Positions 37,121 through 47,749 of a DNA stretch of 64,000 nt are shown piece after piece. This DNA comes from Gordionus sp. m RMFG-2023 (taxonomy: Eukaryota > Nematomorpha > Gordioida > Chordodea > Parachordodidae). Location of the stretch: assembly GCF_954871325.1 (NCBI RefSeq), contig NC_088775.1, positions 23,351,561 to 23,415,560 of the forward strand, read 5' to 3'. The first letter of the stretch is position 1. Each line of letters opens with the position of its first letter. Below the pieces are notes generated by a model, which was given only the letters and a program-made list of their open reading frames with translations, searched no databases and was not told where the DNA came from. Position numbers and translations under genes: made by a program.

Positions 37121-37984
37121 GTGTTATTTAAAAATTTATATTTATTTTGGGTTTATTCTAAAATTTTCCATTATTTTTATAAAATATGTTAATGATATAT
37201 TAAGTAATTTTATTTATGTTATTTATTTGTATTTGTAATTTATAATCTAAAAATTTATTCTTGCTAGATAAGAGTTTTATGTTACCAAGGTGTGCTTTGT
37301 CCCTTCCATATTTCTCTTATCTTTTTTAAAACCCCAATATAATAGTATAAAATCTAAAATTATACATAAATTCAAGAATTAAAATAGTATTTAAATAAAT
37401 CGCTTATTACTATTGAATGGGTACTTGCCATTTAAAGTTCTACCTTATTCCTATTGAATCGGTACTTGATGCATTTAATGTTCTATTTACCCCTAAATAT
37501 TCAGGAATATGTATAATATTAGGTGTGTGTTCAGTGCATTTCAATGCACAGGCAAAATTTTAAAAAATGTCAACTATTAATTAATTTATGAAAGTTGCAT
37601 GGGACATGGTTTTTTGATCAGGCCTGGCTATGACTGCAAAAAAAATTTCAGACCAATCTATAACCCATATTTAAAATTCAAATATCTTAAAGCACTTCTA
37701 TTTTAAATTTTATCCAATATGATTTCCATCACATTTTTAAATTTTGATATTTCTAATACATGCTCAAGGTATACATTGCAACAATTTTACCTCTTTTTCT
37801 CTTAAATTTTAATATTTATATAAAATTTATTAATAAAGTAAATTTAATACCATGCACACAAACTAAATAATTACCCTTCAACCCCATCAGCTAGTATGGT
37901 AATAATAATAAACGGCAGAATTTTAAAAATATCAGCTATTAATTAATATATATGTAATTAATATTTTAAATTTAATTATATTCA

Positions 37985-38130
37985 AAAGGTGCATGCGTAA
38001 AGCAAACGCCTTTAAAACTTTAATATATATATAATTAATATTTTAAATTTATTTATATTCAAGTTGGTGCATGCGTAAAGCATATTGCCTTTGAAACGGG
38101 AGGCTTGTGTTCGATTCTCGTAGAGAGCAA
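37985..38130 (+). repeat. tRNA-like (SINE-head-like) sequence, two partial copies
   Basis: The second copy has an A box TGGTGCATGCG (38065-38075) and a B box GTTCGATTC (38109-38117) spaced exactly as in a tRNA. Acceptor and T stems do not pair, so it is not a working tRNA. A shorter first copy (GGTGCATGCGTAAAGCA) precedes it by about 75 bp. A tRNA-derived SINE head is the likeliest reading. Confidence 0.4.
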
Positions 38131-38143
38131 AAAATTAACATTA

Positions 38144-38304
38144 CACTATATAGTCTCCTTAAATTTAAAATATATTAGGGAGATACGAAAACGATCGTGT
38201 TTTGATTATGGAGATAAAATTAACAACACTATATAGTCTCCTTAAATTTAAAATGCATTAGGGAGATACAAAAACGATCGTGTTATGATTATGGAGATTA
38301 TATA
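38144..38304 (+). repeat. Tandem pair of ~82-bp units
   Basis: Two copies of ACTATATAGTCTCCTTAAAT ... AACGATCGTGTT.TGATTATGG lie head to tail, with a few substitutions between them. Confidence 0.8.
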
Positions 38305-38585
38305 TATTAGATATCAAAATTTTATTATAAAAAGATCTTATCTTATATGTTCTTTTGTATAGTTTTATTTTATTATATATTGTCGGAAAAAAATAAATAT
38401 TTTTTTGCATTATATATAACATTTAATTTTTTTTAAGTAACGAGTAGCCCGTTACTTTTTTAAAAAGTCGGTAACGCGCGTTCCTTTTGTAAAATGGTAA
38501 CGAGTAACGCGTTCCATTTTTCGATGTAACGAGTAACGGTAACGCGTTTCTTTTTTGTAGTAACGTTTACAGCACTAATTTAACA

Positions 38586-39267
38586 TGCTCATTTTCTTGC
38601 TCATAATCGCTTAAAATACTATAAGTTTTAATTTTAAAAAATTATTTTATATATTTTGTCACACTACGAATATTTTTGATTTTGAGTTAAGAATTATGAT
38701 TACTGAACTAAATCATTTTGAAATTTATACTCTTTAAATATCAGGTATTGAAATAAATATTTTTGATGACAGATTCGTTATATCAAAATGGAGCCTAAAC
38801 AATTATTTATTTATTGCTGGATTGTTATAAATTTTTAAAAAGAATATGGTGATTATTATATTTTATATAAATTATATCGTTCATACTTTTCTTCAATATA
38901 GAATTTTTTCCAAAATTTTGTTATTAAATTATTAATTTTTATAATAAATATAATAATTAGTTAATTGAATGGGTTCCTATCCTCTTAAAGGATATTTAAA
39001 ATCAGAATTACCCTCATGACCAACATGTTTCATGAATTATTAATAAAATTTAAGGTAGAAAATTCCAAAAATCTTTATCACTACTAATTTATGCAGGCAC
39101 CTATAAGTTTATCATGTAAAACATTTTTAAATAAATGGATAAGAGAAAAAATAGATTTTTTTTTAAAAAAATCAGCTATATGTTTAATTTATATGAATGA
39201 TAGAAAGAAAGTAGTGTGGTTAAATTTGGGTTGGGTCGAATTAGCATGATTTTTGATAAAAAATATA
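38586..39267. other. AT-rich stretch, nothing recognised
   Basis: No exon compatible with the missing GCP3 5' end was found on the minus strand, and no transposon terminus was seen. Confidence 0.35.
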
Positions 39268-39560
39268 CGAATATTTCAATATTCACATAGAAATAATTAT
39301 CTTTAATAATATTAGATTCTATTTTTTTTAAATAATCTGACATTGTATAATTTTTACTTTACACTAGCAACTCGAACCACGAACTCGAGTTGTGATCGGG
39401 AACCCAAATTAAAAACTAGAGAAATAGTAGTTCAATATTCACATAGAAATAATTACCGCATTAAAAAAAGAAAATATTAGATTCCCTTTTTTTATAAAAT
39501 GTTCTTATCTTGAGGTAAAAATATTGTATAATTTTTACTTTACACTAGAAAATCTAAAAA
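39268..39560 (+). repeat. Repeat R2, left arm (two ~165-bp units)
   Basis: Two direct units share AATATTCACATAGAAATAAT, an ATATTAGATTC block and TTTTTACTTTACACTAG. The family reappears inverted at 44140-44508, flanking the nested hAT cluster between them. Confidence 0.7.
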
Positions 39561-39878
39561 ATAGAGGAAGAATAATTTAATATAATAATTAACGTCGAAT
39601 TCGAAATAATTATCTCATAGGGATTTATAGATTTTAGATATTTATAATTCATATATCATCAAAAAAATGCGGGTAATAATGTTTATTTAATAAATAATTT
39701 CGGGATCTGGTCTAAAGTCGTAAAAATTGGCTAAGGCTCAAGCCGACTAGATGAGGCTCACGAGTTGGCATTAGTCAGCTCAGGAGTTGGTTCTAGTCGT
39801 CCCAATAGTTGGCTCAAGTTTAAAGAAATGTATTTATTTATTATTTAACACTAATTCGCTAATGGATATTACGACTAT

Positions 39879-42800
39879 TAGAGAACTGCAAGGGTTGTCC
39901 ATAGCTCGACAAGACCTAACATTTAAAAGAATATTATTCAGGTTGGGGCTCGGGTCGGGTGGTAAAAGCTGTCCAATCCGAAACCTGACCCGAAAAAAAT
40001 ATTTATATAAATATCCTAAATAAAATTCATCATTTTAATTCATAATGTCAATTATAAAACCTTATCATATTTTATTTATCACATTTTCTCCTTCAAATGT
40101 CAATCAGAATATCATGTCATTTTCATTTATTATTTTATAATTTACATAACAACCATATACCAAATTAATTTATGTGAATATATTTTAGTATACTGCAGCA
40201 TAGTTAACGATATTATTATATATTTTACTTTCATCATATTCTATAAAGTTCCTCACATTTTCATATCAAAAAAATTATTTCAATGGATGTCAAATTTAAA
40301 AAATAGTAAAAAGATTAAGAGCAATGAAGTAAGGGAAAATGCCAATGGCAAATCTGAGGTCTGGAAAAGGCTTTCATTTATATATGATGAAAACAAAGAA
40401 CTTAATCATGTAAGTTGCAATTTTTGCAAATATATGCTAACAACATTCATAAAATATATGATATTATTAAATTATTTTAGGCATGAATCAACTAAAAAGG
40501 CATAAATGCGTATTTACAATAGAGAGTAAAAAGACTCAATTAACAATTGATAGTTTTTTTTGGTACTGGTCCCAAAAAGTCAAAAGTTGTGCCAAACAGT
40601 GTCCCCTACACTTTTTGAGGAAGCAGAATACCCCCCTGAAAAGTACCCCCCATTTTGACACCCATAAATTTTTAATACATTAACAACACCAGTGATCAAA
40701 TAGTGGTAAAATGTAAAAATATATATACTTTAAAAATATTCTTTTTAAATTAATAATTTATAAATTAGGGGAAGAGAAAGTGAAAGAATTTAGAATTTCA
40801 TCGATATTTAATTGTTTAAATAAAAAAAATTTCCAGATAAAATGGTTAAATTATTGAGAAATGGATCTTTCATGTTTAAATTAATTTAATTTTACTCATG
40901 ACCCTTTCGGCAGTACTTGAGGTAGTAGGAATGGTTAATAAATATATCTATTCTCTCCTTCATAAAATCTTATGTCTTCTTTGAAAAAACATCCAAAAAT
41001 TCAGTGTTATTATCTATTAGGAATAAAAATAAATTAAAGACAACAATTTAAATTATACTTCTCAAATTTTTCAGGCAATCTTTTGCCAATTGAATTTGAT
41101 TTATTGCAAACCCTATCCTTGGAAATGGTTTGCAATTTTGTACAAGCCAAACTTGTTATCAGCAATATATTATCCAAAACACAAAGTGATAAAATAAAAT
41201 AAAATTTTTCTATTCTAAAGACTATAGCACTAGCCATAGTGGAAGAGGCAGGATCTTCAGAATCCTTTAAATTTGTTAAAGCTGCCCTAAAGGCATCATA
41301 AAATAGAAAAAAATTTACAATAGCTTTATAAGACGATAGCCAGCTTCTATAAATATAAAATAAACATTTTAAATCTAAACAAATAAGATAATATTACAGA
41401 GTGCCATTCTTGATGCGTAAAAATTGTTGCGATTTTGTCAGAACATTACTCTGACATGATTTGAGCAGCTCATATCTTTTAACACCATTAAAATAAATAT
41501 TTGTCTAATATTCCTAAAACATTACGCAGTTCTTTTATTGATTGACATAATTGAACAATGATTAAATTTAATCGCTGACAATATCACCAAAAAAAGCTGC
41601 CTTTGGGGTCTCCTCTCAAATCACCTGCACTCCATTGATTCTTCCACTCATGTTTGAGGCGCCATCATAGCTTTGCCCAATTTAAGGTGTAAATTCATGT
41701 AGCCAAGTTTGGATATTATATTCTTTTTACTATCGAGACCAGTTGTATTTCCCGTACAATATATGTCTATCAGTCTTTCAACGGGATTCGGCGTCTCACT
41801 ATTTTCAAAGATAATAGATTTGAATATAAAACGTTTTTAATCCCTTATTTTTTTTCTCCCTTCTTCTTTCTTCGTTTTATTGTATATACATTTTGAGTAC
41901 GTTCAGAATCTGCAATGAATTTAATAAGGCATTACTTTGCTATTTGTCCAATTTTGAGTAATATTCTTAAAAGCTACTATTTCAAAGCTTTTCTTTATAT
42001 CGTTAAAATTAAGCCCACCATGTCTTTTTCTAATGTGATCTGTCCATTTATCATCACTTATATTATGCGATGTGCAATTTTTAATTAAGCATTTGTATTT
42101 TTTTAAGTTAATATTTTTGGGCATATTTTGAAATTGGAAAAATAATTTATGACAAGAAATCTCGGATAACAACCTAATTTACTAAACATCGATCAAAATT
42201 CTCGTCAATACATATTAAATTAAATAATAAGTTGGGGGTGGGGTCTTATTATTACATTCATAACCCAGGAATCACTTAGTTATGGATGGATGTAGCAAAA
42301 CAATAAAATAATTTAAATTTAAAAAAATATTTTAAAAAGTACCCCCACTCAAATTTTTAGAAGCAGTTGCTTGGGACCCCCCCCCCTTCCGTTGTAAGGC
42401 CACTGCTGCCAAATTAAAAAAAGAGTGTATAAAGGTGCTCACCATTTTTGTGGACGTGATTTGAGATCATTTGATGTAATTCATGGGGAAGTGTTGATTT
42501 TTGCCAATATTTTGCCAAAATTGGCTCAATATATGGAAATATTGATGTTAAAAGCTTCATTCCAAATCCCACGATAATTTCTAGAAATTTAATAGATACT
42601 GTTGATGGTATACGCAATTTAAACGCATATATGAAAAAGGGTCGATGTGCTGTTAACAAATATATGAAAATATGGTAAAATTATTTATAATTTTTAGATT
42701 CGATTGTATTTGAACTTTTTTATAATATATTTTACAAATTAAATAAAAATGCAACTTAATATATATCTTGATTAGATTATGGCCATTGAATAAACGTTTA

Positions 42801-42952
42801 TTTAAGGTGACGATGAATATATACATATTTTTTAGTTATTATAATATTCAAACTCAAATTGTAAAATTTAATTCGGAGTCGGGTCGGGTTGGACTAAAAA
42901 TGTGTGCTCGGGCTCGGATCGGGCTGCGATAAAATTAGTTTGCAGACCTCTA
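39879..42952 (+). mobile_element. hAT-D with hAT-E nested in its coding region
   Basis: Ends TAGAGAACTGCA and, inverted, TAGAGGTCTGCA; flanks ACGACTAT (39871-39878) and ACGACGAT (42953-42960) differ at one base. The 5' coding part at 40287-40596 has a BED finger (SEVWKRLSFIYDENKE, CNFCKY) split by an intron ending at TTTTAG before MNQLKRHKC, then TIDSFF. After hAT-E the same frame resumes at 42407 (KLKKECIKVLTIFV). The rest of the transposase is deleted. The termini match the GGGCTCGGG/CCCGAGCCC-rich family at 22049. Confidence 0.8.
40597..42406 (-). mobile_element. hAT-E, TTF/ZMYM-type hAT, degenerate
   Basis: Starts CAGTGTCCCCTACAC and ends, inverted, CAGTGGCCTTACAACGG; flanks GTGCCAAA (40589-40596) and CTGCCAAA (42407-42414) differ at one base. 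The transposase is on the minus strand. A zinc-finger-like block lies at 42100-42000 (YKCLIKNCTS, DHIRKRHGG). The signature GQSYDGASNMSGRINGVQ is at about 41690-41640, and FYFILSLCVLDNILLITS at about 41200-41150 matches the middle domain of TTF-finger hATs (DUF4371 type). Stops and frame changes are frequent. It interrupts hAT-D between its BED finger and catalytic domain. Confidence 0.8.
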
Positions 42953-43235
42953 ACGACGATGATTAATTGCTTAATAAATAGGTAAAAATTGACTTCCGAT
43001 CAAATAATTTAGCAGTATTGGCTATCCAAAAAAATTCAATAACCTAAATTACACACCCTCTAGCTAGTATTTCTTGCTCCTTACTCGAAGTAACGGTGAA
43101 GAGATCCTTCAGTACACTCACTAGAATTAAGTAACCCGATTATGAACTAAATTTTACAATTGTTTTAGACGATATTTTAATCATCAAACTTAATAAAAAT
43201 TTGTTAAACAAATCTTTTGAGGTTTGACATTTATT
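42953..43235 (+). pseudogene. hAT-B2 transposase C-terminal fragment
   Basis: Reads KLTSDQII, then a stop, then QYWLSK; later VTVKRSFSTLTRIK; then DDILIIKLNKNLLNK. This corresponds to KLPSDQNILQYWQSK ... VERSFSAL ... NDILLIKLNKSLLNN of hAT-B at 61625-61860. hAT-D sits upstream inside the same reading region (traces at 39834-39870), so hAT-D inserted into hAT-B2. Several stops; clearly dead. Confidence 0.75.
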
Positions 43236-43239
43236 TTTA

Positions 43240-44139
43240 CTTATCATATTTTTATGTGGTGATAAAATATTTGAGTGCAGGGTAAGAAAAAAAACTTAAA
43301 TAAAATATTTAAAAAAACAAAATAATTATCCCCACCATAAAAACTAAAATAATTTTTTTTAACATAAAATTTTAAAAATGAAATAAAAATATAATAATTT
43401 TTTTAATTATTATTTGCTATATAGTGGCGTGGCACCATATATAAAATAAAAAACATAAATAAATAAAATCCAGAGTATTTTTGTTTATTTTCATATTTAA
43501 AATTTTTTTAAAAAAATGAAATATATTAAAAATTAATGTTAAGGGATATGTTTTAAGTGCAATACAAATAGAAAAATAAATATATTTTGATCTTTTGTAT
43601 AAATAAAATAAATATATATTAAATAAAGAATTCACAAGTCATTTTCGAAACTATAATATAAGAAAGGTAAATTTAATAGAAAATAAAACAATGAAAAAAA
43701 TAAGTTAAAAAATTAATCATAATTTGACCTTAAGTTTTACCCAAAAAGAAATTGTGTATTTTTTAACTCTTCCAGTTTATAGATAAAAATTAATTTTATA
43801 AAAAAACATCGATCATAAAATAAATAATTTTTTTATAAATTGCAAATGTGTTATTTTAATTATTTTTGCAAAATATTTTTATCTGGATAGGTTTTAATTT
43901 AATCGTCAACATGTTTCATTAAATCATCACAACACTAAATGTTGATTTTTATGTTTTATATAATATGCATTTACATTATAAGATAAATAAACAAATTTAT
44001 TTCTAAATTTTAGGGTTTAACAATTCTGCACCAGTCTCCCTTAAGTAGATTTTTATATTGAGATAATCTAGGTTTTATATTAATGGATTCGTCCATGATT
44101 ATAGTTATTCCAAACCTAGCTCACATAAACAAGATAAGA
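43240..44139. other. AT-rich stretch, nothing recognised
   Basis: Probably the 3' flank of hAT-B2 up to the R2 right arm. No gene or clean terminus was seen. Confidence 0.35.
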
Positions 44140-44508
44140 ACATTTTATTTTTTAAAAAAGGAATCTAATATATTCCTTTTTTTAATACGATGAATATTTC
44201 TATGAACTCGTCCTCTAGTTTTTAATTAGGTTCCCAATCACAACTCTAGTTCGTGACTCGAGATGGTAGAGTAAAACATATATAAAAAATTTGCAGATCA
44301 AGTTAACAACATTTTATTAAAAAAAGGGAATCTAATTATTAATATGTTAATTATATGTGATATTGAACTACTCATCCTCTAAATTGGGTGCATGATCACT
44401 GAGTTGCTAGTGTAAAGTAAAATTATAAAATATTTTCAGATAAACAATTTTTTAAAAAAAGAATCTAATATTATTAAAGATAATTTTCATGCTAATATTG
44501 AAATATTT
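44140..44508 (-). repeat. Repeat R2, right arm (inverted)
   Basis: Inverted relative to 39268-39560, with two to three units (GAATCTAATATTATTAAAGA, then TTTTTAATTAGGTTCCCAAT). Together the arms bracket 4.6 kb that contains hAT-B2, hAT-D and hAT-E. Confidence 0.65.
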
Positions 44509-45660
44509 GTACTCTATGTATATAAATATGATTTAGCAAAATAATCACAATAGAATATTATAAGTTGGTTTTAGTAGGTTGGTGCTCGGGTCAAGGCTCA
44601 GGGGTCAATGCTTGGGTGTATAGATTTACCAAATTGACCCATAGGTTGGGTTGGTTCTGGTTCATTTTTCAACCAAAAACCAGGATTGAAGTCATGTAAA
44701 ATCAATCATTTAACCATACTAATAGAAAGTAATAATAAAAAACTATAAAGTAAAATAAAAATATGCCTTATTAGTATAACAAATTGAAATAAATTATAAG
44801 TAAAAAAGAAACACCTTATTAACAAATTTAAAAATCCAATCATAACCTTATATAATTGACCATATTATATTATATAAAATGTTGGCTTTGATTGATTAAT
44901 GAAACATCTACATTCTAAATCATAAAACCAAGTAGAAAATATTTTTTAGAGAAATTAAGCAATAAAATTTTTAAGTCAATACAATCAGATCCTTTACATA
45001 TAAATTTAGTGTTTTCTTATAATAATAAAAAATTAGTAATAAAATAGTGTGTAAATTATTAATTGAGTTTTGCCAATCCAATCTAATATTTACCCCAAAC
45101 TGTTGAGATAAATATTTACTAATAATTTGTGGATTGACACACCTCTAATTATTATAAAAATGGAGTTCTATAATATATAGAAATATCATTATAATAAATT
45201 TTACCAGTATACCCTTCACTTGATTTTCCAGTTAAACTGAATTTATAATTAATGTTAAAAGTTGAAAATTTGTTAATACTTATTCTCAAAGGGCAATAAT
45301 AGTTCATGGGTAGAGTAAGGTTTAGGATGAATTTGTAGTTTTTTAAGTAACAAATAGCTCGATTCATCTTTGGCATTAAAGTTTAAATATTTTCCAAAGT
45401 TAACCTATTAACATTGAATAATGAAAAAATTATGCATATATTTACATAATTCATGTGTTCCTTGGAGCTACTTAAAGAGTTTAAAAAATAAAGTATATTA
45501 TAGAATTCAGTATATGGTATCTAAAATTTATATAGTCATAATTTTAAAGACTAAATATTAACTTGAGTTTTTAAATTAAGAATGATTTCAGATAAGGTTA
45601 ATAAATCTTCAATTTGATTATTATAAAATACTAAGTATATAAATAGATATTAAAATAAAA
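44509..45660. other. AT-rich stretch, no recognised gene
   Basis: A GC-richer patch at 44580-44680 (GGCTCAGGGGTC) may be an element end. A minus-strand 74-codon frame at 45152-45376 shows no recognisable motif. Confidence 0.35.
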
Positions 45661-45918
45661 TTATAATTTACATTTCTTTTTTAACTTTTCTTCAATCTCA
45701 AAGTCATCTAAATTTGGTGCAGGTGTCATTGAGCTTGTAAAATAAAAGATTATGATAAAGATGCTGAAAATTTACCTTTTTAGCATCTTTAAACAAATTT
45801 CCATATTTTGGTTACTTAATTCTGGAAAAAGAATCAATTAAATAAAAGATTCATTAACTTTATTACCCTTGTGAGTTAGATTAAAGGAAAGCTCATTTAA
45901 AAGTGAAGATAAATCCAT
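45661..45918 (-). CDS. Possible small three-exon gene, ~56 residues, unknown
   Basis: Minus-strand exons 45867-45918, 45776-45821 and 45661-45733. The first starts with ATG (MDLSSLLNELSFNLTHK). Both introns are short (45 and 42 bp) and GT..AG, with pyrimidine-rich acceptors and agreeing phases. The last exon gives SMTPAPNLDDFEIEEKLKKK and a stop at 45661-45663, though a GTAAAT donor just before the stop could lead to further exons. The product would be small, helical and charged. I do not recognise the family. The evidence is only splice grammar and protein-like composition. Confidence 0.35.
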
Positions 45919-46161
45919 TTTTTTTTTAAATTCAAATTTATGAGCGAATGTTTCTATATAACACAAATCTCAACATATGTGCTTAATGCTAAAACAAAGA
46001 CATACTTAGAGACGGATTTGAAATTCATAATAAATAATATATTCATGAATATTTTTATATGTAGAATACTTTTTTCTATAGTTAAGACTTCTACTTAATT
46101 TTATTTAAAATGTGCGAACATAAATAAGAAATTAGATTCAAATTTATTATATGACGAATAA

Positions 46162-46330
46162 CAGTGGCATAGCAAGGAGGGGGGGAGGTGTGCAGGGGCT
46201 CGAGCCCCTGAAAAATTTGAATAGCCCCCTGAAGATAAAAAAAGATTTTTTAATGGAATCTTAATCCCTTGAACTAAAAATAAATTTTTTTGATTGCCCT
46301 CTGAACGATTTCTTTTATAATTCTATTAAG
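46162..46330 (+). mobile_element. hAT-type left end (fragment)
   Basis: Reads CAGTGGCATAGCAAGGAGGG and then GGGGCTCGAGCCCCTG, a typical hAT terminus; the preceding eight bases are ACGAATAA. No right end or transposase was found downstream, so the 3' boundary is arbitrary. Confidence 0.5.
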
Positions 46331-47690
46331 CAATTTATAGATTTAATTTTATTATTTAAAAATTAATAAGACTGCCTAAATATTTATTAAATGAATGCTA
46401 TTTTACATATTAGATTAGATTAACACATATAAATTATATTTTCACTATGTCAGCTTGCAATCAAATTTTGTGTGTCATTGGTTAAAAATAGAATATCAAT
46501 ATCACTAACTAAATATTAATTTAGCATTAACAGTTGAAGCTTAATTGACTATTATTATTTAAAATATTATATAACCCTAATTTAATAAATATAGTCATTT
46601 ATTAATTGAAAACTAAAAAATTTAATATTGTAATTAGCCTAATGACTAATCAACTATATATATATATATATTTTTTTATCATACCTATTCTTAAAAATAT
46701 TTTCAAGGTCCAAATAAGTATAAGAGATTTCTTTATAAAAAGTAAGTATGGACATATAGTTTATAGTCCTCTATTATATACAGTTGTTTATAAAATATTA
46801 GATAAAACGCCACTTTTATAGACGTATTTGTCAGTTATATAATATATTACAGTTAATATTATAGTGGATTTTACTGCTTTTGATAATAAATCTATTATAA
46901 TAATCCTCAAAAAACGTCAATCAAATTTAGCCAATAGTGTTCTTTTAAAAAAAAATTGTCTAATAAAAATGATTATAGGGTAATCGGCATAATAGTAATC
47001 ATGTAACAACTTTAACATTCATTCAATTTTATAACACATTTTACCATCTTCACTTCTTAAGGTTTTTTTTATAGTTTATATAGTTAACCTACAGGAAACG
47101 TTAATATATTAGAATATTCAAGTCTTTTAAAATCGGCTTCAAAGAAATTTAAACTTCAAACTGGGTAGAATAAAGGAGAGTTTTAATGTCACAATATGTC
47201 TCTAGGAATTTAGGGGTAAAACAATTTTGTTATCAAAACTATTTTTAAAGTATACTTTGATAAAAATTTTGAATATTTTAATTTTTTTTAAAACTTAAAT
47301 GTGTCCTAAGTGTTGTTATAAATTTGTGAAAATTTTAAGGATAAATTTTAGTTAATTATTATTCAATAAATTTTTTGGTTTTAAAGAAAAGTTATTGGGA
47401 GAATAGAATAATATTTCTCAAAATTATAAAAATAAAATTTGGTATCTATTCTATCTCCAGTTTGCGAATAATAATAAAAATGATTATTTTAGAAAGGAAA
47501 TATTAAATATACACATGAATTTCATATAAAACCTACACTTATAAAAAATTATTTAAATTTAAGACATTCATAAATACTCTTTTAAACAAAGACCTCCTAT
47601 CATAGATTTAAATCAAATATGAGGTCAACCTGATTGCGTCATAAAAACTCTGTGGTGGTATCTACTGGCTATTTAGAAGATTATTGGCAA
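46331..47690. other. AT-rich stretch, nothing recognised
   Basis: No exons, termini or arrays found. Confidence 0.35.
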
Positions 47691-47749
47691 GGGTCAAAAT
47701 TCAGGGTCTTAATTTATTAGGTATACATAGCAATTAAGATTGATTGTTA

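Larger units (their letters stand above)
30430..38577 (+). mobile_element. hAT-F element holding a gypsy fossil and repeat R1
   Basis: A perfect 8-bp duplication ATTTAACA flanks it (30422-30429 and 38578-38585). The right end, inverted, is TAGTGCTGTAAACGTTACT; the left end TAATGTTGTGAAGAACGC is a diverged partner. Both subterminal regions consist of GTAACGAGTAACGG blocks. Remains of a transposase: a BED finger at 34968-35157 (LCKCKLCPNA, then NLKKHLK, with one internal stop) and a C-terminal motif at about 35340-35400 (LPSSAPIERVFSTAKALI). Everything between these two is deleted. The gypsy fossil (30475-34643) lies 45 bp inside the left end, and an R1 copy fills 35.5-37.5 kb. Confidence 0.85.
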
